Of a stretch of 40,272 nt of DNA, positions 8,861 through 17,735 are shown in pieces. Each line of letters begins with the position of its first letter. The stretch's first letter is position 1. The notes under the pieces are model-generated. The model did not search any database and had not been told where the DNA came from. It saw nothing but the letters and a program-made list of their open reading frames with translations. Location of the stretch: NCBI GenBank assembly GCA_022425945.1, contig JAKMEK010000027.1:1-40272 (forward strand), read 5' to 3'. Source of the stretch: Flavobacteriaceae bacterium (GTDB taxonomy: Bacteria; Bacteroidota; Bacteroidia; Flavobacteriales; Flavobacteriaceae). A program made the position numbers and the translations under genes.

Positions 8861-11197
8861 ATGAAAGACCAACTTACTGCCAACTTAAACGCTTTAAATG
8901 AAGCTCAACGCGGACCTACCTTACACAAAGATGGCCCTCTAATTGTCATTGCAGGTGCCGGATCAGGAAAAACTCGTGTACTTACTTTTAGGATTGCTTA
9001 CCTGATGTCTCAGGGGGTGGATTCTTTTTCCATTCTTGCACTAACGTTTACCAATAAAGCTGCACGGGAGATGAAGGGGAGGATTGCCGAATTGGTGGGG
9101 GAGAGCGAAGCAAAAAATCTGTGGATGGGAACATTTCACTCTGTTTTTGCACGTATTTTGCGCTCTGAGGCTGATAAACTTGGCTATCCTTCTAATTTCA
9201 CTATTTATGACACCCAGGACAGCGATCGTTTATTGAGTGCCATCATCAAAGAAATGGGGTTAAGTAAAGATCAATACAAAACGAAACAAGTTAGAAGCCG
9301 TATTTCGTCTTTTAAAAATAGTCTTATTACTGTCAGGGCATACTACAATGATGCTGATTTACAAGAAGCAGATGCCATGGCTCAACGTCCAAAAATGGGC
9401 GAAATTTACAAAGAATATGTCGATCGTTGTTTCAAGGCAGGTGCAATGGATTTTGATGATTTATTACTCAGAACCAACGAGCTGTTGAATCGATTTCCCG
9501 ATGTGTTGGCAAAATACCAAGATCGTTTTCGCTATATCCTAGTAGATGAGTATCAAGATACCAACCATTCCCAATACTTAATTGTTCGCGCACTTTCGGA
9601 CAAATTTCAAAACATTTGTGTGGTAGGAGATGATGCCCAAAGCATCTATGCCTTTCGAGGTGCAAACATCAACAATATTCTCAATTTCCAAAAGGATTAT
9701 GAAAATGTTGCGATGTATCGTTTGGAGCAAAACTACCGTTCTACCCAAAATATTGTTGAGGCAGCCAATTCCATCATCAATCACAATAGAACCAAACTAG
9801 ATAAAAAGGTTTGGACGGCCAATGATAGAGGGGCGAAAATTAAGGTGCAACGCTGTCCTACTGATGCCGATGAAGGGCGTTATGTAGCCGGAAGTATCTT
9901 TAATTTTAATATGCGTGAACAGCTCAAACACGATGAGTTTGCCATTTTGTATCGCACCAATGCACAGTCCAGAGCCATGGAGGACGCATTGCGGAAACGC
10001 GATATTCCTTACCGTATTTATGGAGGACTTTCTTTCTACCAACGAAAAGAAATAAAAGACATTTTAGCCTATCTGCGTGTATTGGTGAATCCCAAGGACG
10101 AAGAAAGCTTAAAACGTATCATCAACTATCCGGCTCGAGGAATCGGCCAAACAACCATTGATAAACTGGTTGTAGGTGCAAAGCATCACGGGTTAACCAT
10201 TTTTGAGGTAGCAGAACGCGCTCTTCAACTCAATATTGGCGTCAATGCAGGAACTGCCCAAAAATTGTCAGACTTTGTGATGCTGATTAAGAGTTTGCAA
10301 GTCTTTAATGAAAAAGCGAATGCCTTTGAAGTTGCCGATGAAGTCACCAAGCGGACCAAAATTGTGTTGGACTTAGAGAAAGACGGTACGCCAGAGGGAA
10401 TAAGTAAAATAGAAAATATTGAGGAATTACTTAATGGTATCAAGGATTTCACTGAAGGACAAGAAGAGCTTGCCGATGCAACCGGGTCGCTAACAGAATT
10501 TCTCGAAGATGTAGCCTTAGCTACAGATTTTGACAATGAAAACGCCGATGACAATACGCCAAGGGTATCTCTGATGACCATACATTTAGCGAAAGGACTA
10601 GAGTTTTCCTATGTTTACATTGTTGGGATGGAAGAGGATTTGTTCCCCTCGGCCATGAATTTGGATTCTCGCTCTGGACTGGAGGAAGAGCGTCGTTTGT
10701 TCTATGTCGCCTTAACCAGAGCAGAGAAACGAGCCTTTTTGTCCTACACCCAATCGCGCTACCGTTGGGGAAAACTAAACGATGCAGAACCGAGCAGGTT
10801 TATCGAAGAAATTGATGAGCAATTTCTTGACATTCAAGTGCCAAAATCTGCCTATGAGTACAAGCCTTTGGTTAACACCTCAATTTTTGGAGATCCGAGC
10901 CCTAAAAAAGCCACATCACAGGTGCCCAAATCATGGGAAGGAAAACCCAATACTGTGCCAAATTCCTCACAACTTAAAAAGTTGCGTCAAATTCAAGCAG
11001 AAGCACCTTCGAATAGCTCAACGGAAGAATTAATTCAACTCCCCGCGGGAACCAAAGTTGAGCATCAGCGCTTTGGAAAAGGGGTTGTAGTACTAATTGA
11101 AGGAGCGGGAAATGATAAAAAGGCTACCATTAAATTCGCTGGAGTGGGTGAAAAGAAGCTTTTACTCCGTTTTGCAAAATTGAAGATAATCGAATGA
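8861..11197 (+). CDS. UvrD/PcrA-type ATP-dependent 3'-5' DNA helicase
   Basis: This SF1A helicase is 778 residues from the chosen ATG at 8861. An in-frame ATG at 8840 would add seven residues, but relatives begin about ten residues before the LNEAQ Q-motif, which favours 8861. Seen in order are Walker A (AGAGSGKTR), motif II (VDEYQDTN), VVGDDAQSIYAFRGA, QNYRST, motif V (MTIHLAKGLEF) and motif VI (LFYVALTRAEKRAF). The last 50 residues (KVEHQRFGKGVVV onward) form the PcrA-like C-terminal Tudor domain that contacts RNA polymerase in PcrA. The protein unwinds DNA in repair and in clearing transcription or replication conflicts. Its stop overlaps the next start by four bases (ATGA). Confidence 0.96.
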   Translation: MKDQLTANLNALNEAQRGPTLHKDGPLIVIAGAGSGKTRVLTFRIAYLMSQGVDSFSILALTFTNKAAREMKGRIAELVGESEAKNLWMGTFHSVFARILRSEADKLGYPSNFTIYDTQDSDRLLSAIIKEMGLSKDQYKTKQVRSRISSFKNSLITVRAYYNDADLQEADAMAQRPKMGEIYKEYVDRCFKAGAMDFDDLLLRTNELLNRFPDVLAKYQDRFRYILVDEYQDTNHSQYLIVRALSDKFQNICVVGDDAQSIYAFRGANINNILNFQKDYENVAMYRLEQNYRSTQNIVEAANSIINHNRTKLDKKVWTANDRGAKIKVQRCPTDADEGRYVAGSIFNFNMREQLKHDEFAILYRTNAQSRAMEDALRKRDIPYRIYGGLSFYQRKEIKDILAYLRVLVNPKDEESLKRIINYPARGIGQTTIDKLVVGAKHHGLTIFEVAERALQLNIGVNAGTAQKLSDFVMLIKSLQVFNEKANAFEVADEVTKRTKIVLDLEKDGTPEGISKIENIEELLNGIKDFTEGQEELADATGSLTEFLEDVALATDFDNENADDNTPRVSLMTIHLAKGLEFSYVYIVGMEEDLFPSAMNLDSRSGLEEERRLFYVALTRAEKRAFLSYTQSRYRWGKLNDAEPSRFIEEIDEQFLDIQVPKSAYEYKPLVNTSIFGDPSPKKATSQVPKSWEGKPNTVPNSSQLKKLRQIQAEAPSNSSTEELIQLPAGTKVEHQRFGKGVVVLIEGAGNDKKATIKFAGVGEKKLLLRFAKLKIIE

Positions 11198-11817
11198 TCA
11201 CCAAGGTTTACACTCTTTTTCCTAGTTCTCCTAACGAACGTGATTTGTCTAAAATTGCCAACGAGCTAAAAAGGGGAGCCCTGATGATTTATCCAACCGA
11301 CACGGTCTATGCGGTAGGATGCTTAAGTTCCAATGCAATTGCGTTGGAAAAGTTAACGCGTCTAAAAAACATAAAATTAGAGAAAGCTCCATTGAGTTTT
11401 TTATTCAATTCGATTAGTGAGTTGTCCAGCTTTGTTAAGCCTTTTGACGCCAGCATATTTCGTTTGTTAAAAAGCACACTTCCAGGGCCTTATTCTTATA
11501 TCATGGAATCAAATGGGAAGCTGCCCAAGCCATTTCATAAACGAAAGACCATCGGTGTACGTATATCTGACCACCCAGTATTGAAAAGCTTGTTGCCCAT
11601 GCTCGATGCTCCCTTACTGACTTCTTCATTGCATGATAAGAATGAAATTCTTCAGTATACCTCTGATGAGGATGAAATTCTCTCAGCATGGGACGGAAAG
11701 GTTGATATTCTTATTCAAGCGGGAATGGGAGGAAATATTCCCTCAACCGTAATTGATCTTACCAATAATTCAATTGAGCTGATTAGGCAGGGCAAAGGAG
11801 TTATTGATTTTATCTAA
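11194..11817 (+). CDS. Sua5/YciO/YrdC family protein (YciO-like)
   Basis: This 207-residue single-domain YrdC-fold protein carries YPTDTVYAVGC at about 33-43, LPGPYSYI at 96-103, TIGVRISDHP at 119-128 and PSTVIDLT near the C-terminus. The superfamily includes TsaC/Sua5, which make threonylcarbamoyl-AMP from threonine, bicarbonate and ATP for the t6A37 modification of tRNA. The segment KNIKLEKAPLSF in place of the usual KxRP...PL motif, together with the length, points to the YciO branch, whose activity is less certain. Its ATG overlaps the helicase stop (ATGA), so the pair should be cotranscribed and translationally coupled. A strong terminator follows. Confidence 0.88.
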   Translation: MITKVYTLFPSSPNERDLSKIANELKRGALMIYPTDTVYAVGCLSSNAIALEKLTRLKNIKLEKAPLSFLFNSISELSSFVKPFDASIFRLLKSTLPGPYSYIMESNGKLPKPFHKRKTIGVRISDHPVLKSLLPMLDAPLLTSSLHDKNEILQYTSDEDEILSAWDGKVDILIQAGMGGNIPSTVIDLTNNSIELIRQGKGVIDFI

Positions 11818-11847
11818 AAAAAAAGCTCCTATGAAGGAGCTTTTTTT
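11816..11847. terminator. Bidirectional intrinsic terminator
   Basis: A nine-A run, the arm GCTCCT, a four-base ATGA loop, the arm AGGAGC and a seven-T run form a compact hairpin with flanking A and T tracts. It works in both directions and sits exactly between the convergent YciO-like and OmpA-like genes, only 16 bases from the latter's stop codon. Confidence 0.93.
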
Positions 11848-11863
11848 AAGTGATAATTTGTTT

Positions 11864-12736
11864 TTAGTTGGCCGATGCAGCTGAAGCAGCTTGATCCATT
11901 CCCTTATTGATCAAATCATAAAACTGATCTAGTTTAGGCAATACCACGATACGTGTTCTTCTGTTTTTTGCACGCCCGGCAGCAGATTCATTATCCGCTA
12001 AAGGTACATATTGACTTCTACCCGCGGCAGTCATGCGCTCAGGAGCGACCCCGAAGTCTTTTTGCAGAATACGAACAATTGAAGTTGCTCTACGAACAGA
12101 AAGATCCCAGTTGTCTTCTGTTCCCTCTACTTTGATTGGCACATTATCGGTGTGACCTTCAACCATGAATTCTAATTCAGGTTTGTCGTTGATTACCTTG
12201 GCAACTTTTCCTAAAACTTCTTTTGCTGCGGCATTAACCGAGAAGCTTCCGCTTCTGAATAAAAGTTTATCAGAGATGGAAACATAGACCACTCCTTTTT
12301 CCACATTTATTTCAATGTCTTCATCGGCGATATTTCCAAGTACTCCTTTTAGGCTCGTTACTAAAGCAAGGGTTACAGAGTCTTTTCGTGTTACAGCATC
12401 GCGAAGATTCTTGATGCGCGAGTCTTTCTCTTTTAAGCTTTCGAGGGACTTTTCGAGGTTCTCAGCACCCTTTTGAGAAAGGGTTGTAAGGTTACCAAGA
12501 TTATTGATTAAGTCTTGGTTGTTGGTTTTAAAGAATTCTAATTGCTCCTCCATTGATGCAAGGCTAGCCAAAGCATTCGCCTTTTCGTCATCACAGGTAT
12601 TCAGTTTAACCGTAGCAGCGTTAAGTAAGTCGTTTGTACTTTGCTGTAAAGATTCTAATTCAGCATATTTTTTTGAAGAAACACATGAAACCAAAAAAGT
12701 TGCACATAGTCCAAGTATCAGAAAGTTTGTTTTCAT
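11864..12736 (-). CDS. OmpA-family outer-membrane lipoprotein with coiled-coil stem
   Basis: This 290-residue protein begins with a lipoprotein signal ending LVSC, so Cys18 is the likely lipidated residue. Residues about 22-135 are polar and heptad-like, consistent with a coiled-coil stem. The C-terminal OmpA/Pal/MotB domain (about 145-275) has the expected FRSGSFSV, EGHTDNVPI, WDLSVRRA and GRSQYVP segments, with the Asp and Arg residues that bind meso-diaminopimelate of peptidoglycan. It probably tethers the outer membrane to the wall. It is followed by the intrinsic terminator and lies 60 bases downstream of the GT2 gene. A near-consensus TAAATTTA in that gap could be a weak promoter. Confidence 0.93.
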   Translation of the reverse strand: MKTNFLILGLCATFLVSCVSSKKYAELESLQQSTNDLLNAATVKLNTCDDEKANALASLASMEEQLEFFKTNNQDLINNLGNLTTLSQKGAENLEKSLESLKEKDSRIKNLRDAVTRKDSVTLALVTSLKGVLGNIADEDIEINVEKGVVYVSISDKLLFRSGSFSVNAAAKEVLGKVAKVINDKPELEFMVEGHTDNVPIKVEGTEDNWDLSVRRATSIVRILQKDFGVAPERMTAAGRSQYVPLADNESAAGRAKNRRTRIVVLPKLDQFYDLINKGMDQAASAASAN

Positions 12737-12796
12737 TTTTTTTAAGGGTTGATTTTTATTAATAGTTAAATTTAGATGTTTTTATCATCATACAGC

Positions 12797-13783
12797 TTAC
12801 AAATCTTGAAATTTACTTTTTCTTAAGATAAAATGAGCCCAAACGATACTTTTTTGTTGAAAATACGCCCCTTTGCTTAAGGAAGAGGATCTTTTCCTAA
12901 GCATCTTGCTTAGATTAACATAAACGGCTATATGCGCCTTAATAACCATGAAGAATGCTCCAAAATTGCCTTTTAGTAAATAGTGAATTCCAGCTACACC
13001 ATCCAAAATGAATCGTTGAAATAGTACAGGGAAAAGGGCGTTTTTGGGCAAATTCTTAATCATCATCCAAAGTGAATTGCGATGGTTGTAATAGGTTTTT
13101 CGTGCGGAGGGCTTCAACGAGGCGCCACCAACATGATAGACAAAAGAATCGCTAATGGTCTGCGTTACTTTACCTGCATTAAAGGCTCGCCAGCAAAAAT
13201 CTATTTCTTCTTGATGCATGAAAAAGTCTTCATCAAACCCATTTAACTCTTCCCAAACCGATTGACGAACAAAGAAACATGCACCTGAAGCCCAGAAACA
13301 GTCAGTAGTGGTATTGTATTGATTGGTGTTTTCCTCCAATTGATCGAAAATCCTTCCACGACAGTATGGAAAACCAAATTGATCAATGTATCCGCCCGCT
13401 GCACCAGCATAATCAAAATAGTTTTTTTTCTTGTGTTGGAGTAGGGTGGGTTGCGCTATGGAAACTGAGGTGTTTTCAAAAGCTGAAAAAATTGGATCAA
13501 GCCAATGTTTCGTCACTTCTACATCATTGTTTAACAGACAATAGGTGTCTGCATCAATTTGCTTTAATCCTTCGTTGTATCCTTTTGCAAAGCCGAAATT
13601 TTCTTCAAGTGCTATGATTTGAATGCTGGGGTAATGCTCTTTTAAAAAGAGGAGTGAATCATCTGTCGATGCATTGTCAATAACATACAACTCTGCTTTG
13701 GTTGAGTAACGAATAAGGGAAGGGAGAAACTTTTCAAGAAGCTCTTTCCCATTCCAATTCAATATGACAACGGCTATTTTCAT
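12797..13783 (-). CDS. GT2 family glycosyltransferase
   Basis: This 328-residue inverting GT-A glycosyltransferase starts with IAVVILNWNGKELL. It has VIDNASTDDS at about 34-44, the DxD-equivalent LLNNDVEV at about 83-90, and an acceptor-side FFMHQEEIDFCWRA motif typical of rhamnosyltransferase-like GT2 enzymes. The last 100 residues contain a moderately hydrophobic, basic stretch that may bind the membrane. It most likely adds a sugar to a cell-surface polysaccharide or glycolipid using a nucleotide sugar; donor and acceptor are unknown. Its ATG overlaps the upstream nuclease-like gene stop by four bases (ATGA). Confidence 0.92.
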   Translation of the reverse strand: MKIAVVILNWNGKELLEKFLPSLIRYSTKAELYVIDNASTDDSLLFLKEHYPSIQIIALEENFGFAKGYNEGLKQIDADTYCLLNNDVEVTKHWLDPIFSAFENTSVSIAQPTLLQHKKKNYFDYAGAAGGYIDQFGFPYCRGRIFDQLEENTNQYNTTTDCFWASGACFFVRQSVWEELNGFDEDFFMHQEEIDFCWRAFNAGKVTQTISDSFVYHVGGASLKPSARKTYYNHRNSLWMMIKNLPKNALFPVLFQRFILDGVAGIHYLLKGNFGAFFMVIKAHIAVYVNLSKMLRKRSSSLSKGAYFQQKSIVWAHFILRKSKFQDL

Positions 13784-14232
13784 TGGTCAAGGGAATAGGA
13801 GGGTAGGTCTTTTAAGAAATGGTATGTTTTTTTAGTATAATCCATTTGACAATAAATATGCTGAAGTCCATTTGTTACCATAAGGTAAGTGCTGTCGATA
13901 CTTAAATTATATTGAGCAATTTGATCAAAAACATTCTGGTTGATTTCTATTGCAGGAGCTTTACATTCAATTAAAATACGAACAGCTCCTGTTTTTGTAA
14001 AAACCACAATATCATAACGCTTTTGCTTTCCAAATATCTCAATTTTCTTCTCAACATTAATCAAACTAATTGGGTATTTTTTTTCTTCTATTAAGAATCT
14101 AAGGCAGTGTTGACGTACCCATTCCTCTGGGGTTAATAGAATGTCTTTTTTGCGGATGATATCAAAAATGTAACGCTTATTTTCCTTATTTTTGAATGTA
14201 AAGGGATAGCGCTTGAAATTGAGTTGTTCCAT
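13780..14232 (-). CDS. HsdR N-terminal-like (PD-(D/E)XK) standalone protein
   Basis: This is a 150-residue protein from the ATG at 14230-14232; the open frame extends upstream to 14310 but that part runs into the holA start. It matches the N-terminal domain of type I restriction enzyme R subunits (HSDR_N). A PD-(D/E)XK-like core is visible: Asp74 in RYDIVVF, then Glu89 and Lys91 in LIECKAP, preceded by a helix with TPEEWVRQHC at 34-43. No helicase domain, HsdM or HsdS is nearby, so this is not a restriction system. From memory, similar genes sit beside holA in many Bacteroidota. A role in DNA metabolism is plausible but unproven. Confidence 0.82.
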   Translation of the reverse strand: MEQLNFKRYPFTFKNKENKRYIFDIIRKKDILLTPEEWVRQHCLRFLIEEKKYPISLINVEKKIEIFGKQKRYDIVVFTKTGAVRILIECKAPAIEINQNVFDQIAQYNLSIDSTYLMVTNGLQHIYCQMDYTKKTYHFLKDLPSYSLDQ

Positions 14233-14258
14233 ACTACAAATGTGACGAATTTTTCCCA

Positions 14259-15260
14259 TTGAAAGAAACACAAAGCATACTCTCTTCGATTGATAAAGGT
14301 GATTTTTCACCCGTATACCTTCTTATGGGCAAGGAAGCTTTTTTTATCGATCAAATTACTGAGCGGTTAATGTCTAGTGTAGTAGATGAAAGTGCCCGTG
14401 ATTTTGACCTAACGGTCATGTACGGCAAAGAAACTACGGCTGATCAGATTATTGAGGCGTCAAAACGTTTTCCTATGATGGGAAAACAGCAACTAATTGT
14501 TGTTCGTGAAGCGCAATATTTAGAACGAAATTTTGATCAGTTAACCCCCTATCTAAGTCATCCACAGACACAAACCGTGCTCGTTTTGTGCTATAAACAC
14601 AAGAAACTAGACAAGCGAAAGAAAGCCTATAAAGCCATCGCAGCCAAGGGGATAATTTTGGATGCTAAACCGCTGTATGAGAACCAAGTAGGTGGTTGGA
14701 TAGAACTGGAAGGCCGAAAGCATGGTTTTCGTTTTCACCCACATGCGATTGCACTCTTGGTTGCATTTTTGGGTTCAAATTTGGGGAAAATTAGCAAAGA
14801 ATTAGAAAAGCTATCACTGAATGTTGCACACGGTAGCGATGTTACTCCAGATCACATTGAAGAATATATTGGCTACAGCAAAGAATTCAATAGTTTTGAA
14901 TTGCAGAATGCGCTGGGTCAGCGCAATTTATCACATGCATTTCGAATTGTACAGTACATGGCTGGAAACCCCACTCAACATCCCTTCCCGTTAACAATTA
15001 CCGTTGTCTTTAATTTTTTTCAAAAACTATTCATGTGCCATGGATTGAAATCTCCAGCAGATGCACCAAGAGTCTTAGGTGTTTCTCCTTTTTTTGTCAA
15101 AGATTACCAACTCGCCGCACAAAAATATACCATGAAGCAAACCGCTAATGTTCTTGGTGTATTGAAAGAATTTGACTTGAAAAGTAAGGGGGTTGGCGCA
15201 CAAAATATGCCCCTTGAAGAACTAATGAAAGAACTGATTTTAAAAATCGTATCTGCTTAA
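14259..15260 (+). CDS. holA: DNA polymerase III subunit delta
   Basis: This 333-residue protein has the HolA clamp-loader layout: an N-terminal AAA+-like domain opening with FSPVYLLMGKEAFFIDQI, VVREAQYLE in the first domain, a linker containing LGSNLGKISKELEKL at about 168-182, and a helical C-terminal collar domain. The subunit opens the beta sliding clamp at the replication fork. The start codon is TTG at 14259; no ATG fits the expected N-terminus, and the family begins about 15 residues before FxPVYxLMG. The start is only 26 bases from the divergent nuclease-like gene. Its stop shares a TTAA palindrome with the stop of the facing E1 gene. Confidence 0.92.
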   Translation: MKETQSILSSIDKGDFSPVYLLMGKEAFFIDQITERLMSSVVDESARDFDLTVMYGKETTADQIIEASKRFPMMGKQQLIVVREAQYLERNFDQLTPYLSHPQTQTVLVLCYKHKKLDKRKKAYKAIAAKGIILDAKPLYENQVGGWIELEGRKHGFRFHPHAIALLVAFLGSNLGKISKELEKLSLNVAHGSDVTPDHIEEYIGYSKEFNSFELQNALGQRNLSHAFRIVQYMAGNPTQHPFPLTITVVFNFFQKLFMCHGLKSPADAPRVLGVSPFFVKDYQLAAQKYTMKQTANVLGVLKEFDLKSKGVGAQNMPLEELMKELILKIVSA

Positions 15261-17668
15261 AGTGCAGGGTAGTTTGTGGGGTCACTCTCGTGCATCACAC
15301 CATATACTTTCTCAATGATGTCGTCTAAAGATGGTTTAGAAAAATAATCTCCATCCGAACCATAGGCAGGGCGGTGCGCTTTAGCACTCAAGGTTTGGGG
15401 AGCACTGTCTAATAATGGAAAGATATCCTGTACATCAAGTAACTGCTGTAAAATATAGCCCGTTCCTCCACCGGGGACATCTTCATCTATAATTATGACC
15501 CTATTGGTTTTTGCAATACTCTTTTTAATGTCCATTTTAATGTCAAAGGGCATCAAAGCTTGTATATCAACTACTTCTGCATCAATGTTTAATTTGATCA
15601 ACTCTTCAGCTGCTTCCTGAACTAAACGTAAGGTAGAGCCGTAAGAAACAAGCGTAATGTCTGTGCCCTCTCTTAGGATTTCAATGGTACCGATTTCCAA
15701 TTTATATTCACCAAGGTTAGTCGGTTTGTTTTCTTTTAAACGATATCCATTTAGGGATTCAACAACTATGGCAGGTTCATCGCCCTCTAGGAGGGTATTG
15801 TAAAAACCTGCTGCTTGCGTCATATTTCTTGGGACCAACAAATTAATTCCTCTTAAAAGATGAATCATTGCCCCCATAGGAGATCCACTATGCCATATGC
15901 CTTCTAACCGATGTCCTCGTGTACGAATGATAAGTGGAACAGCTTGCTGACCAACAGTGCGATAGAGGTAAGATGCTAAGTCATCACTTAGGGTGTGTAA
16001 ACAATACAACACATAGTCAACGTATTGAATCTCGGCTATGGGACGGAGTCCACGCAGTGCCATACCAATTCCTTGCCCAATGATTGTTGCCTCTCGTATA
16101 CCTGTATCAAAAACCCTAGTTTCACCAAATTGGGCTTGTAATCCCTCAGCTCCTTGGTTAACATCGCCGATTTTCCCAACATCTTCTCCGAAAAGGAGCA
16201 CATTATCTTTTTTCTCAAAAAGACGCTTAAAGTTATCACGGATGATTATTCGCCCGTCAACCAACTCTTCCTCAGCCACATAAACTGGATCAACAAGTGA
16301 AACATTACTCAGCTGATATTTCGACTCACTGTATAGATGCGAGTGCATTTTAGGATTAAGTTTAACCATCAGGCTATTTACCCAGCCCGTTACAGCCGAA
16401 CGTGCAGTCGAAGGACTGTTTCTGCTAAAAAGAAGTGCTTTTCGTGCATTGTGTAACACATCTTTGTAGGTGATTTCTTGCAAAGAGTTCAAATGACCCA
16501 TTAACAGTTGTATGGAAGGGTCATTGTTCGTTTGGCTTAATAGTTCTGGTAATAGCCCTAAAAGTTCTTTTTTCTTTGTTAGAATGGGGGATTGATAGGC
16601 TTTCCAAGCTGCAGTTTTTGCCGCGCGAACTTCTGCTTTACAGGAAGATTCAATTTTAATCAATTCTTCTTCGCTAGCAATGCCTTTGTCGAGAATCCAA
16701 TTGCGCATTTTGAGGTTGCAATCGTAATCCATTTCCCATTCTAAACGTTGCTTAGATTTGTAACGTTGATGTGATCCAGAGGTAGAATGACCAAGGGGCT
16801 GTGTTAATTCATCAACATGAACCAATACGGGGATATGGTTTTCACGGGCAAGCTTATCGGCTTTTTCATAGGTTTCTACTAGGGCAGGATAGTCCCAGCC
16901 ATTCACCTTTAATATTTCAACGCCCTTTTCGGCAGCCGTTCGCTTTAAACCCGCAAGGGCTTTTGAGATACTCCCTTTAGTTGTTTGTTTTTCATTATCT
17001 ACAGAAATTCCATAGCCATCATCCCATACACTCATCACCAATGGGACTTGCAGCACACCGGCCGTATTCATGGCCTCGAGGAATATTCCCTCACTGGTAG
17101 AGGCATTTCCTATGGTTGCCCAAGTGACTTCATTCCCACTGTTGCTGAATTTTTCACTTCCTTTTATTTCGATTGCGCGGTAAACTTTGGAGGCTTGTGC
17201 CAGACCAATGGACCGTGGAATTTGACCTGCTGTTGGCGAAATATCTGAGCTGTGGTTGTATTGTTTTGTTAAATCTAGCCAATCTCCATTTTCATCATGA
17301 CTTTGGGTTACAAAGTGAGCTCCCATTTGTCGGCCACCAGACATGGGTTCTTCAGCTAGATCTGGATGGGCATATAAAGCGGCAAAAAGTTGCTGTGGCT
17401 GAAGTAAATTATGGGCCATTAAAATGGTTTGATCCCTATAATAACCTGAACGAAAATCACCTTTCTGAAAATACCGACTCAACACAAGTTGCGGTAATTC
17501 TTTTCCATCACCAAAAATACCAAACTTGGCTTTTCCTGTCAAAACTTCTTTACGCCCAAGTAGACTACATTCACGACTTAGAACAATGATTCGATAATCG
17601 GCAAGTAACTCCTCTTTAAAAGAATCAAAGGAAAGCGCTGAATCCGCTACTTCTTGGGTTTTTGACAT
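15257..17668 (-). CDS. Fused 2-oxoacid dehydrogenase E1 (alpha plus beta in one chain)
   Basis: This 803-residue protein joins an E1-alpha domain (about 60-350) to an E1-beta domain with transketolase pyrimidine-binding and C-terminal parts (about 465-795). With E2 and E3 it decarboxylates 2-oxoacids, probably branched-chain ones or pyruvate, using thiamine diphosphate. In the alpha half the usual GDG...NN cofactor motif reads GNAS (187-190) and WDDGYG (215-220). The beta half has LLFGEDVGKIGDVNQG, RVFDTGIREATI and the RTRGHRLEGIWHSG loop. A phosphorylation-type His/Ser loop is replaced by LGHSTSGSH at about 293-301. Fused E1 proteins of this kind are common in Bacteroidota. No E2 or E3 gene is nearby. 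Confidence 0.93.
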   Translation of the reverse strand: MSKTQEVADSALSFDSFKEELLADYRIIVLSRECSLLGRKEVLTGKAKFGIFGDGKELPQLVLSRYFQKGDFRSGYYRDQTILMAHNLLQPQQLFAALYAHPDLAEEPMSGGRQMGAHFVTQSHDENGDWLDLTKQYNHSSDISPTAGQIPRSIGLAQASKVYRAIEIKGSEKFSNSGNEVTWATIGNASTSEGIFLEAMNTAGVLQVPLVMSVWDDGYGISVDNEKQTTKGSISKALAGLKRTAAEKGVEILKVNGWDYPALVETYEKADKLARENHIPVLVHVDELTQPLGHSTSGSHQRYKSKQRLEWEMDYDCNLKMRNWILDKGIASEEELIKIESSCKAEVRAAKTAAWKAYQSPILTKKKELLGLLPELLSQTNNDPSIQLLMGHLNSLQEITYKDVLHNARKALLFSRNSPSTARSAVTGWVNSLMVKLNPKMHSHLYSESKYQLSNVSLVDPVYVAEEELVDGRIIIRDNFKRLFEKKDNVLLFGEDVGKIGDVNQGAEGLQAQFGETRVFDTGIREATIIGQGIGMALRGLRPIAEIQYVDYVLYCLHTLSDDLASYLYRTVGQQAVPLIIRTRGHRLEGIWHSGSPMGAMIHLLRGINLLVPRNMTQAAGFYNTLLEGDEPAIVVESLNGYRLKENKPTNLGEYKLEIGTIEILREGTDITLVSYGSTLRLVQEAAEELIKLNIDAEVVDIQALMPFDIKMDIKKSIAKTNRVIIIDEDVPGGGTGYILQQLLDVQDIFPLLDSAPQTLSAKAHRPAYGSDGDYFSKPSLDDIIEKVYGVMHESDPTNYPAL

Positions 17669-17687
17669 ATTGGAATTTTAGGCAAGG

Positions 17688-17695
17688 CAAAAGTA
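17688..17695 (-). promoter_or_regulatory. Bacteroidota -7 promoter element before the fused E1 gene
   Basis: The minus strand reads TACTTTTG, fitting TAnnTTTG, 19 bases upstream of the E1 ATG. The surrounding 67-base gap is T-rich with no clear -33 TTG at standard spacing. It suggests that E1 is transcribed independently of the upstream uvrA block. Confidence 0.45.
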
Positions 17696-17735
17696 CAAAA
17701 ATTAAAACGGAATAAAAACAGCCCTAGATACTCCT

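Noticed and set aside
10225-10581. 118-codon open frame antisense to the UvrD/PcrA helicase gene
   Set aside because: It lies wholly inside a well-conserved helicase coding region, is Ser-rich low-complexity and matches no family; a shadow frame.
13780-14232. Type I restriction system
   Set aside because: Only the HsdR N-terminal-like domain is present; there is no helicase part, HsdM or HsdS in the window.
17173-17589. 138-codon open frame antisense to the fused E1 gene
   Set aside because: It lies within conserved E1-alpha coding sequence with no recognisable domain or promoter.
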